64,000 nucleotides of DNA, taken from NCBI GenBank assembly GCA_031553705.1, contig JAVBLD010000022.1, forward strand, positions 1-64,000. Direction: 5' to 3'. The translations under genes were made by a program, and so were the position numbers. The stretch comes from JAVBLD01 sp031553705 (GTDB lineage: Bacteria > Bacteroidota > Bacteroidia > Bacteroidales > Marinifilaceae). Positions 26,801-35,343 of the stretch are shown here, one piece after another (the stretch's first letter is position 1; every line of letters begins with the position of its first letter). A model generated the notes under the pieces. That model had not been told where the DNA came from. It ran no database searches and worked only from the letters and a program-made list of their open reading frames with translations.

Positions 26801-28351
26801 TTAATCTATTTTAAATGATATCGACGCTAATTTCCTAGTTGAACCGTCTGGTCCTTTCACTACTATTTCCTCTATCGTTAACGCTTGATTCCGTTTCAAG
26901 TTATTAATCAATTTCAACTGGGCATCGCTAAAAGATGCTCCTCTCGAACGAGGCTCTTCCTTCACATATCCATCTACCGTTGTGTATACCGAAAAGTTCT
27001 GTACTGTGAACTTCATATCGAAATCAAAATTCTCCATCTCAGCATCCACCCGCCCGGCAGCAATCAATATATTTTTCTTAATTGTTCCTCCCCGGATACC
27101 GTTTACTTTAGCTACGGGATCGGGAACCTCCTTCACCCGGAATATCTGGGTCTGTAATTTCCGCTTTTGTCCTTGTATCGTAGCAAAAACCGTAATCTCA
27201 CATGTCTTTCCGGCCATCTGAGGACGAACAATATATCCGCCTACCGTTCCGGGAACCTTATCCAATCTTCCGTTCGTAATTTCAGTACTGATAAACTCAG
27301 GGGAAATACCGGGCGCTGCCAGAGACACCGGGTTATCCACACCCAGATAAAATACATTCATCTTGGTCGGCGAAATCACTACTGCCGGATCGGCCACCTC
27401 ATACTCTGTTTCGAATTCACGGGGCATCGCAATACCCGATGGTGTAATATAATTAATTACTCCTTTGAGCCTATGTACTCCTACATTCAAAGCAGGTTCG
27501 GTATAAATGCCAAAGTCTCCCTGATACCCGACATTTCTTCCGTTAGCAATAATTTCGGGTTTCTGGGTAGTATCTACCGCCGCAAGCATAATTCTTGCTT
27601 TGAAATTTTCCCCTTTCAACACATATTTCGACTCCGGAATCACCAATGCTTCCAGTTTATTAAACTTAAACGACTCGGCATCAATCGACGAGAAAAGATA
27701 TTGAAGCACCTCCGCCTCCACGTTCAACACCCTGGTTTGGTACATCGTCAACATCGTCACCACTCCTATCAATGGAATTCCTTCAAATTCGGAAGATTCC
27801 CATGATTTGAACTCTCCGTCGACAACAGGCGGATTCTTTGTATCAAGGCTACTTTGTATCGTATTCCGTAATATCGAATCTTTCGGTTGAATAAGTTCAA
27901 CACTCATCTCCCGGTATGCCGATAGTTTTTCACGCAATTCTTTCCCCTTTTTCTGGGTAATCATCAACTGTCCGCCGATGTCAAGATTATCTTTAGCCTT
28001 AATATTAAGTACGTCAGCCTCCTCTTCTCCGTCAGCTAATACAACCAATTTATATTTCAAATCTTCCAGATATTTTACAAGCTCTCGCGTCTTTTCTTTT
28101 AAAGCAATTGCTTTATTTCTGGCACCCTCGACCTTTGTCTGGTTAAGGTTGTAAGCCATCTCTATCTCATTGAACAGCTCGACGTTCCGCTTACTGGAGT
28201 TAGCTATAGTTGTTGTCAATCCCCGCTGCACCTTTGAAAAAGCTTCCAATACATCAGCAGACACATTCAATGCCAACATTGCAGTAAGCACCAAATACAT
28301 CATGCCGATCATTTTCTGCCTCGGCGTTTCCGGACAATTTTTTGCAGCCAT
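26801..28351 (-). CDS. gldM: type IX secretion motor protein GldM (PorM)
   Basis: The 516 residues have the characteristic N-terminus NCPETPRQKMIGMMYLVLTAMLALNVSADVLEAF split over a cytoplasmic tip and a single membrane helix (about 14-32), then a long periplasmic part of four domains. GldM dimers with GldL form the proton-driven rotary motor of the type IX system and reach across the periplasm to GldK/N. A helical segment near 33-130 and beta-rich domains after 200 are visible. It is 24 bases downstream of gldL. Confidence 0.95.
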   Translation of the reverse strand: MAAKNCPETPRQKMIGMMYLVLTAMLALNVSADVLEAFSKVQRGLTTTIANSSKRNVELFNEIEMAYNLNQTKVEGARNKAIALKEKTRELVKYLEDLKYKLVVLADGEEEADVLNIKAKDNLDIGGQLMITQKKGKELREKLSAYREMSVELIQPKDSILRNTIQSSLDTKNPPVVDGEFKSWESSEFEGIPLIGVVTMLTMYQTRVLNVEAEVLQYLFSSIDAESFKFNKLEALVIPESKYVLKGENFKARIMLAAVDTTQKPEIIANGRNVGYQGDFGIYTEPALNVGVHRLKGVINYITPSGIAMPREFETEYEVADPAVVISPTKMNVFYLGVDNPVSLAAPGISPEFISTEITNGRLDKVPGTVGGYIVRPQMAGKTCEITVFATIQGQKRKLQTQIFRVKEVPDPVAKVNGIRGGTIKKNILIAAGRVDAEMENFDFDMKFTVQNFSVYTTVDGYVKEEPRSRGASFSDAQLKLINNLKRNQALTIEEIVVKGPDGSTRKLASISFKID

Positions 28352-28375
28352 ATAACTTTGAGTTTATGGTTTTTA

Positions 28376-29284
28376 TTATTTATTGATAACACTCAACATG
28401 TTACCATATACAGAATTCAATGAAGCAACGTTGCTTGCCAGTTGTTGCGATTCTTGTTTTAACAGTTTTGCATTATCCAGACTCAAGGAAACATTTTCCA
28501 ACATCTCTTTCATATCTCCTTGCATTCCTTTGTATGACTCCACACAATTTTTCGTTTCATTGATCTGCAATTCGTATAACGCATTCAATGCGCTGACATT
28601 CTTACTTACAGACGAGATCTGTTGTGCATAATTTTCGGAATTTGTTTTCACCTGCTGTACCTGCTCGTCGATCATTCTGCTGAATGAACCGAAGCGATCG
28701 GCCGACTCTCCGATGTTGGCAGCCAATTTGTCGCAGTTGCTCTTAATCTGTGCGGTCAGGTTATCCGTCGATTCAAGCAACACTTTATTCATTTGTTGTG
28801 TCCGCTCCCCTAACTCCTCCATTGAAGTAGACACCTTATTCATCCTTCTTGCTATAGTCGGAGCATCTACGGCCATTTCGGCAAAGTGATCGGCCGAATC
28901 GGCAATCTTCTGAATACCGGATTTCAACTTATCCAAATCCGAACGCTCCAATCCCAGATCAACATTTGCATTGACCGTTTTCGCGCCTCCGGCTTGAGTC
29001 ATATTCATACTAGGCATCTGCGCTTTCGTCTCCGGATCCCATTCCGTATGATCTTTTCCTAATATCGGAAACACCCGGGCCCAGTCGAAGTGAATCATCG
29101 CCGGTTCGAAAGCCGACAGAAAAAAGATAACAGCCTCGACAGCCATACCGATTGTCAGCACTACCCCGGCTCCCGGAAAGTGCATGATCTTAAATAATGC
29201 TCCAATAATAACGGCTGCAGCTCCCCAGCCATAGACGTACCCCATTACGACTTTATACGCCTTTGTTTGAAATATTTTTGCCAT
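28376..29284 (-). CDS. gldL: type IX secretion motor protein GldL (PorL)
   Basis: These 302 residues contain two N-terminal membrane helices (about 11-31 and 37-57) with a glutamate (Glu50) in the second, the position expected for the proton-pathway glutamate of GldL. A long cytoplasmic coiled-coil region of about 190 residues follows. It is the proton channel partner of GldM. The sequence KIMHFPGAG between the helices is typical. The gene is 12 bases downstream of gldK. Confidence 0.95.
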   Translation of the reverse strand: MAKIFQTKAYKVVMGYVYGWGAAAVIIGALFKIMHFPGAGVVLTIGMAVEAVIFFLSAFEPAMIHFDWARVFPILGKDHTEWDPETKAQMPSMNMTQAGGAKTVNANVDLGLERSDLDKLKSGIQKIADSADHFAEMAVDAPTIARRMNKVSTSMEELGERTQQMNKVLLESTDNLTAQIKSNCDKLAANIGESADRFGSFSRMIDEQVQQVKTNSENYAQQISSVSKNVSALNALYELQINETKNCVESYKGMQGDMKEMLENVSLSLDNAKLLKQESQQLASNVASLNSVYGNMLSVINK

Positions 29285-29296
29285 AGTTATTATGTC

Positions 29297-30619
29297 TTAA
29301 AATTCAATTCTTGTTCTAACCGTTCTAAAACCGATAAAACTCCGTGCCGAATCCTGATACTCGTAGCTTCTCATCCCGCATTGTAAGAAAGCTGCAATGT
29401 CTTTCCATGAACCTCCCCGGATCACTTTGCGTTTCAGAATCTTATTATCATCACCTTTAGGGGTAGTCTGATAGTACGGGCTTAAATCGTGTGTTACCTG
29501 ATAAGAAGACTCATCATAAGATTCAACAGTCCATTCCGCAACGTTTCCTGCCATATCGTACAATCCGAAACCATTGGGTTCGTAATTTCCTACCGGTACG
29601 GTATACATACCTCCGTCACTGATATAATTACCTCTTAAAGGCTTAAAGTTTGCACGGAAACATCCTTTTTCATTCCGGGTATAAGGGCCTCCCCAAGGAT
29701 AAGCGTTACCGCTCATTCCCCCACGGGATGCATACTCCCATTCGGATTCGGTAGGTAAACGCCATGCCTGCACTCGTGTAGACGCTACAGCATTAAACAG
29801 ATGGGTTCTCCAATGGCAGAATGCTTGCGCCTGGTGCCAATTGATCCCCACAACAGGATAGTTGTCATAGCCGACATGAGAAAAATACTCTTTCACCATG
29901 GGTTCGTTATATGAATTAGTAAAGTCCTTCAACCAGCATAATGTATCCGGATATATTCTTACGCTATTACGCATAATAAATGAAGAACGACCTTTTATAG
30001 GTTCTCTCTCTCCTTTTGCATTCACAACAGATCCTCCTTTATAGGTATCTGTTGCAGGATCATAATATTGATCATTTTTCGCCGCCTGAGCAAAATCGTA
30101 CCAGCTATAACTGTATGACAACTTCCTGACATCCAGCTCTCCACTGGTAAGCCTGTCGTCGCCCTGATACTCCAGCCCTGCTAAAGCTTCCTTATACTCC
30201 TCTTTTCTCGAGTCGATCTTTGCATCATAATTTAATTGAGGCGGATCAATTGCTTCTCCCCCTTTTTTGTTTTTCTTTAAGAACTCTTCAAATCCATCGT
30301 CGACCAATTTCTGTCTCCGCACCGAATCTGCAACCCAGTATACAAACTGACGATACTCGTCGTTGGTTATCTCGGTCTCGTCCATCCAGAAAGCGGGTAT
30401 GGATACCGTCTTCGATCCGGCTGACATCGTCCAAGTAATATCTTCGTCATTACTTCCGATTGTGAGACTGCCGGTAGGTATCAACACCATTCCATAAGGC
30501 CGAGGCTCAAACCATTTTTTTACTTTGCGGGTCCCGACGAGTTCTCCTCCCCCTTTATGAGAAGAACAAGAAACCATTATCGCTACGATAAAGGTAAAAA
30601 CAAACCATCTTATATACAT
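29297..30619 (-). CDS. gldK: type IX secretion lipoprotein GldK (PorK)
   Basis: This outer-membrane lipoprotein has the formylglycine-generating-enzyme (SUMF1) fold, ending in the family motif WRLPTESEWEYASRGG, YPWGG, MAGNVAEW and RGGSW. The frame opens at 30649, but the start at 30619 gives a proper lipoprotein signal with lipobox MVSC (Cys18). It forms rings with GldN. The catalytic cysteines of true formylglycine-generating enzymes are not expected in GldK. First gene of the operon; no porP (type IX lipoprotein receptor) gene lies beside it. Confidence 0.93.
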   Translation of the reverse strand: MYIRWFVFTFIVAIMVSCSSHKGGGELVGTRKVKKWFEPRPYGMVLIPTGSLTIGSNDEDITWTMSAGSKTVSIPAFWMDETEITNDEYRQFVYWVADSVRRQKLVDDGFEEFLKKNKKGGEAIDPPQLNYDAKIDSRKEEYKEALAGLEYQGDDRLTSGELDVRKLSYSYSWYDFAQAAKNDQYYDPATDTYKGGSVVNAKGEREPIKGRSSFIMRNSVRIYPDTLCWLKDFTNSYNEPMVKEYFSHVGYDNYPVVGINWHQAQAFCHWRTHLFNAVASTRVQAWRLPTESEWEYASRGGMSGNAYPWGGPYTRNEKGCFRANFKPLRGNYISDGGMYTVPVGNYEPNGFGLYDMAGNVAEWTVESYDESSYQVTHDLSPYYQTTPKGDDNKILKRKVIRGGSWKDIAAFLQCGMRSYEYQDSARSFIGFRTVRTRIEF

Positions 30620-31162
30620 AATCCTATGTTTTACAAAAATCTCACACATTTATACTTCTTTACTTTTTCGTAAATACTATTTAAACTGGGTTGATATATC
30701 TTTTCACGCATCTCTTCGTGCAATTGTCACGATTTCGCAACGCTTAACAATCTATCAGCATAAACCCTTTTTTCCATAAAATCATTTTTCCATATTACCA
30801 ACATTTCCGCAACACACTATTCCGATCCATATTGTCTAACATCCACTCATACCCACACTATATGTCAAAAAATCAAACACACATTTACGCAAATCTATAC
30901 AAAGTATTCGATATAAATGCACATTAGCTTACATTTTTTAATCTATCCCCTCTCTATCCATGTATTTCATTTTCAGCGCCACATCAATCAAATGCATACA
31001 GCACAAGGAATTTTCTTAAATTTCTCCCATCAAACTTACTGTCAGCAACATTGGGAAAATCTCCTCCTTATCCCTTTCGCTTCGGGCTAATAAAATTCGT
31101 GGTAAAAATAATCAAAATAATCAATGCACCCTACATTTTGAGACAAAACTAAACAAAAAAAA
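30620..31162. other. intergenic region upstream of gldK
   Basis: About 540 bases, strongly AT-rich and without a convincing ORF. It separates the gld operon from the CNNM gene, whose stop is at 31163. A TAGATTTG box on the reverse strand (30890-30897) would give a leader of about 270 bases. I saw no further structure. Confidence 0.5.
30890..30897 (-). promoter_or_regulatory. possible -7 box (TAGATTTG) of the gld operon
   Basis: Exact TAnnTTTG on the reverse strand, far upstream of gldK; chance occurrence is possible in this AT-rich stretch. Confidence 0.35.
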
Positions 31163-32413
31163 TTAAATAGCAATTTTAATCTCCTCAATCCTAGCATTTT
31201 TCACACTCAATATTTCAAATATAATTTCATGAATTACAATACTTTCTCCCTCCTGGGGGATATTTTCATTATAGTATAATATCAAACCTGCCAAAGTTTC
31301 ATACTCGTCATTCCCCGGCAAATCCAAATGATACTTATCATTCAGGTAATCCACCTCCAGACGACCGGAAAAAATATACTCCTTATCGGAAATTATCTCC
31401 TCTTTTAATTTTTGCTGGTCATGTTCATCCTCAATTTCACCGAAAATTTCCTCCATCATATCTTCCAACGTCACCATTCCTGCCGTCACCCCAAACTCAT
31501 CCACCACTATTGCCATACTTTTCTGCTCTTTGATAAAAAAATTCAACAGGCGGAGGGCAGACATGGTTTCCGGCACGATAATCATATTGCTGAGTACCGC
31601 AGATATCGCCGGAGGATTTTTAAACAAAGCCGACGAATGCACGTAACCGATAATATCATCAATGCTATCCTTATATATTAGTATCCTGGATAAACCGGTT
31701 TTGACAAAAAGATTGGTCAGCTCGTCCAGTCCGCTGTCTATTGAGAGTGCCACCAGATCGGGCCGCGGGACAATACACTCTCTTAGCTTAACTCCCGAAA
31801 AATCCAATGCATTTCTGAACAGCTTGATCTCATGCATCTCTTCATTTTGTTCATTATAACTGTCTCCCTCCTCCACCAGGTTATTCAAATCTATTTTACT
31901 AAATGCCCGGCTTGATTCCTTATACTCAAGCTTTCTGCCTGTTGTGATCCGGAGCAGAAGACCTCCCAACCACACGGAAAAATAAGAAATCGGAAAAAAT
32001 AACAGATAGAACAGAAATACCGGAACTGCAAATATTTTCAGGAAAAGGTTGGAACGTAAACGGAATATGGCCTTCGGAAGAAATTCGGCAACCACCAGGA
32101 TGATCAGTGTTGAAACAATCGTCTTGACCAGCATCTCCAAGCCGAGCGACAAGTGGAACCCGCTAAGCGGTTGGGTCAAAAGGTCGGACATCACCGTACC
32201 GTAAACAACCATCACGACATTATTCCCCACCAATATCGTTGTGATATACATACCGGAATGAGTCACAAACAGGTCGATCAACGACTGGGTAATCCCTTTA
32301 TTCGATTTATCGATCTCTATCCGCAATTTATTGGAAGCGATAAACGCTATCTCCATTCCGGAAAAGAATGCAGACAGCACCATACAGATCAATATAATCA
32401 CTATTCCCGACAT
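31163..32413 (-). CDS. CNNM/CorC-type hemolysin family protein (GldE-like)
   Basis: These 416 residues begin with a DUF21 domain of three to four membrane helices (about 1-150, with FFSGMEIAFIASNKLRIE). A CBS domain pair (about 205-320, with IVPRPDLVALS and VVDEFGVTAGMVTLEDMMEEIFGEI) and a C-terminal CorC_HlyC domain (about 330-416) follow. The family handles magnesium or sodium ions; the Flavobacterium gliding protein GldE is a member. It is the last gene of the reverse run coaX-TPR-lptC, a gene order common in Bacteroidales, rather than part of the gld operon. Confidence 0.88.
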   Translation of the reverse strand: MSGIVIILICMVLSAFFSGMEIAFIASNKLRIEIDKSNKGITQSLIDLFVTHSGMYITTILVGNNVVMVVYGTVMSDLLTQPLSGFHLSLGLEMLVKTIVSTLIILVVAEFLPKAIFRLRSNLFLKIFAVPVFLFYLLFFPISYFSVWLGGLLLRITTGRKLEYKESSRAFSKIDLNNLVEEGDSYNEQNEEMHEIKLFRNALDFSGVKLRECIVPRPDLVALSIDSGLDELTNLFVKTGLSRILIYKDSIDDIIGYVHSSALFKNPPAISAVLSNMIIVPETMSALRLLNFFIKEQKSMAIVVDEFGVTAGMVTLEDMMEEIFGEIEDEHDQQKLKEEIISDKEYIFSGRLEVDYLNDKYHLDLPGNDEYETLAGLILYYNENIPQEGESIVIHEIIFEILSVKNARIEEIKIAI

Positions 32414-32491
32414 GAAGTCCTTTGACCTTTTATTATTTTTTTAAAATAAAGAAATTAACATCAAAAACGAATTTATAGTTATACGTATCAA

Positions 32492-33061
32492 TTACAATTT
32501 GTTTTCTACTTTCAGTTCTCCTGTAGTATTATAAAAACGCGGATCTTGCAGATTCTGGTCCGATTTGAATCCGTTACTCCCCTCTATAATTGTTCCGTCG
32601 GATGTCAGACGGGCATAGCGGGTAGTATATATGATCTTTTTTTTCATATCCCAGAAAAGCTGTTCGGTCTCCAGCTTTGTACCTTTATCATCCCTCACTA
32701 CCACTTCATTCCGTACCTCCCATATCATCTCGTTCTCCGCTTTCCGGGCATATTTGGCCGTTATCGTTCCGATGATTTTACCATCCTGATTATAAGAAAT
32801 AGCATGAATACCTTCAGGAAACTCCTCATACTTCTCTTCCCCTTGATTTATTTTTATATACTCCGGAGTCATGACCTTGTACTTAATCTTCGCCGAATCG
32901 GAGTAAGTCATAGTCAATCCCTCTCCTGACATCTCAGGATAATCTTTTTCTGCTGTAATGGCATGCACTTTTTTCATGTCATTTTTACACGACAAAAGCA
33001 TCACAATCCCTAACAGGACAGTAATGCCTTTATCAAAAAATATATGAGAACGTATCGTCAT
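32492..33061 (-). CDS. lptC: LPS export protein LptC
   Basis: This 189-residue protein has a hydrophobic N-terminus ending in LLSC (Cys25, possible lipidation) and a beta-jellyroll with the LptC-type pattern YPEMSGEGLTMTYSDSAKIKYKVMTPEY and a TAKYARK strand. It receives LPS from LptBFG and passes it to LptA. The rest of the lpt genes are not in the window. It starts 21 bases after the stop of the TPR gene and its stop is 78 bases upstream of the CNNM gene. Confidence 0.85.
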   Translation of the reverse strand: MTIRSHIFFDKGITVLLGIVMLLSCKNDMKKVHAITAEKDYPEMSGEGLTMTYSDSAKIKYKVMTPEYIKINQGEEKYEEFPEGIHAISYNQDGKIIGTITAKYARKAENEMIWEVRNEVVVRDDKGTKLETEQLFWDMKKKIIYTTRYARLTSDGTIIEGSNGFKSDQNLQDPRFYNTTGELKVENKL

Positions 33062-33082
33062 ATCAAGGCATCTGAATTTCTC

Positions 33083-34405
33083 TTATTTATTAAAACGGGC
33101 TATTGTCGTTTCATTAATCCAGTCTCCCAGTTTCACCGTATCACCCGGCTTGATCCCCCGGAAAAATGCGTCGTCTTTTGATGGAAAATGTTGCGAATAC
33201 TCATCAATCAGCTTACCGGCTTCGGCAGCCACGCCAGGATCTACCTGTTTTGCACGTTGGAATTTATCTACCGCAACCCAAAATACCATCCGATGTTCAA
33301 AATCATCTTTGCCGTAATCCCGATAAAGTCCGTATGCTTTTCCTATTACAATCAATGCCTGACCCAGGTTCGGATTCATCCGCAATGTTTCGGACGCATT
33401 CCTCTTAGCCTCCTGAAGTTGTCCTTTCGAAAGATTAACCTGTGCCAAACGAAGGCAATAATCAGCTTTGGCCGGACCATCCTTGCTTTTGGCTATCGCC
33501 TCCCGCAAATAAGTCTCCGTTTTGGCAAAATCCTGACGCCTTAAAAACATGATGGCCAGACTATAGGCAGCCTCTCCGCTTGGATTCATCCGGTACAACT
33601 CTTCGGTAACCGTAGCATATAAAGGCAAATCGACACATTCGCTCCTACGCAATAAAGATACAATTTCCTTCAGAACTGTTGTATCCGCTTTATTTGCCTC
33701 GTACCTGACAGTAAGCAACCGGTTCAACGTCGCACAATCGGCTGCTCCCGATTCGTAAAACATTGCATCTACACGTTCTTTTGCAGCCACTAATCTATCC
33801 TTAGTCCTTCCTCCGTTTTTTATCCCCTCCTCAATACAAGCGGATAGCTGTGTATACAGATCGATATATTGGTCTTTTGCAAGAAACTCTTTTTTCAACA
33901 TCTCTCCCGCAACGTGAAACAGCATCTGAGCCGTCACCTCATTTGTCCGGGCCCCTTCCAGGTCAAAAGATTTTCTCATATAACCGTAAGCTTCTTTCAA
34001 TGTCTCATCCCCCGGCCTGCCGAAACGGTACAACGAAGCCCCTTTCTTCCCTAAAATATATCCCTCGCTATATCTTTGATTTCCGAAATATTTTATCCAG
34101 TTATCATATAGCATCATCAACGTATCGATATAAGCATGATTCTTTGTCGACTGATATATGCCAATCATGATATCCTCCCCCCTAAGGTAGGTATTCAATT
34201 GAAATGCCGGAGCATGTGTATACACATACCTCCAGGCCGGTAAAGCATCCCCGAAATTTTTCTGTTTTACAAATTCGGTGTAAATGGATACCTCCTTCAT
34301 TACTTCCATTGTATCGATATCAGACTTCGATTCAACGGTCTGGGCCATCAGAGTGCTTTCTCCTCCCAGATATAGCCCCAATACCAAAACAATTAATTTT
34401 TTCAT
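33083..34405 (-). CDS. exported tetratricopeptide-repeat protein
   Basis: This 440-residue protein has a signal peptide if the ATG at 34405 is used (MKKLIVLVLGLYLGGESTLMA, cut before Gln). The frame itself opens at 34444. Several TPR-like helical pairs are visible, clearest at about 275-385 (AAYSLAIMFLRRQDFAKTETYLREAIAKS; LAQVNLSKGQLQEAKRNASETLRMNPNLGQALIVIGKAYGLYRDYG, described here by its spacing of 34 residues). It probably scaffolds an envelope complex. It sits between coaX and lptC, as in many relatives. The function is not known. Confidence 0.82.
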   Translation of the reverse strand: MKKLIVLVLGLYLGGESTLMAQTVESKSDIDTMEVMKEVSIYTEFVKQKNFGDALPAWRYVYTHAPAFQLNTYLRGEDIMIGIYQSTKNHAYIDTLMMLYDNWIKYFGNQRYSEGYILGKKGASLYRFGRPGDETLKEAYGYMRKSFDLEGARTNEVTAQMLFHVAGEMLKKEFLAKDQYIDLYTQLSACIEEGIKNGGRTKDRLVAAKERVDAMFYESGAADCATLNRLLTVRYEANKADTTVLKEIVSLLRRSECVDLPLYATVTEELYRMNPSGEAAYSLAIMFLRRQDFAKTETYLREAIAKSKDGPAKADYCLRLAQVNLSKGQLQEAKRNASETLRMNPNLGQALIVIGKAYGLYRDYGKDDFEHRMVFWVAVDKFQRAKQVDPGVAAEAGKLIDEYSQHFPSKDDAFFRGIKPGDTVKLGDWINETTIARFNK

Positions 34406-34517
34406 GATTTTTCCGTTTAAATCATTCTCTCCAATAGGCAACAATCTAACTATTCATTTATGCAAAAATATCAATATTTTTTAAAAACACCCAAGTATCA
34501 GGCAGGATTTTGGGTTT

Positions 34518-35258
34518 TTAACCTTGTTTTTTATTGTATTTTAATATTGAATTCAATCCAACAACTCCCAGATAATCATCAAAGTATACATTCACATCGC
34601 TCAATCTTCCTTTCAAAAAGCAGCTGTTACCTCCGGTAATCAACACCCGGGCATTCTCTTTTTGCCGGAAAAATATGTCTATATATCCTTTTACCTCAAA
34701 AAGCATACCGTCCATCACCCCATTCCGGATCGCTTCTTCGGTAGTACGACCGATTCCCCCGTACCGGGCATCGGCATGAACGTATGGCAGTTTTGCCGTA
34801 AACTGATGTAACGCTTTAAACCTCATCTCCAATCCGGGTGAAATATTCCCTCCGATAAAACACCGTTGTTCATCCATATAATTAAAGGTAATGGCGGTTC
34901 CCGAATCGATAACCAACAGGTTCTTCTGCGGAAACAGGCTTTCTGCCCCAACACATACCGCAATCCGATCAAACCCGAGTGTCTCCGGGGTACCATAGCC
35001 GATTGTTACCGGTAAAGACGTAGACATATCGGCTTCCATACAAGAATCCGCCAGCTTTTTCAACGATAGCCCGACTTGTCCGTCAAACACGCCACTGCCT
35101 GTCAAAAGCAAATCTATCCGTTTTTCCTGCTCTTTATAAAAAACAACCCTTTCAAGCATAGCAGCCGCACCAAATCCCATATCGACCGGTCGATTCTCTT
35201 CCTCTTCAAAGAAAGCGTATTTTACTCTCGTATTACCGGCATCAACTACTAAATTCAT
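34518..35258 (-). CDS. coaX: type III pantothenate kinase
   Basis: This 246-residue cytosolic kinase phosphorylates pantothenate in the first step of coenzyme A synthesis. The ASKHA-fold motifs are present: DAGNTRVKYA at 6-15 (phosphate 1), VIDSGTAITFNY near 115-126 (phosphate 2), a GGNISPG loop near 136 and TGGNS near 216. The length fits the family. It lies between mfd upstream and the TPR gene downstream, with 112 bases before the TPR ATG. Confidence 0.93.
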   Translation of the reverse strand: MNLVVDAGNTRVKYAFFEEEENRPVDMGFGAAAMLERVVFYKEQEKRIDLLLTGSGVFDGQVGLSLKKLADSCMEADMSTSLPVTIGYGTPETLGFDRIAVCVGAESLFPQKNLLVIDSGTAITFNYMDEQRCFIGGNISPGLEMRFKALHQFTAKLPYVHADARYGGIGRTTEEAIRNGVMDGMLFEVKGYIDIFFRQKENARVLITGGNSCFLKGRLSDVNVYFDDYLGVVGLNSILKYNKKQG

Positions 35259-35343
35259 CTTATAATCAGCAATTTATATATTTCAAATTCCATCGCATAC
35301 ATTGCACAGAGCTATCCGTTTTCCTACCGGAAGCCGGACAATC

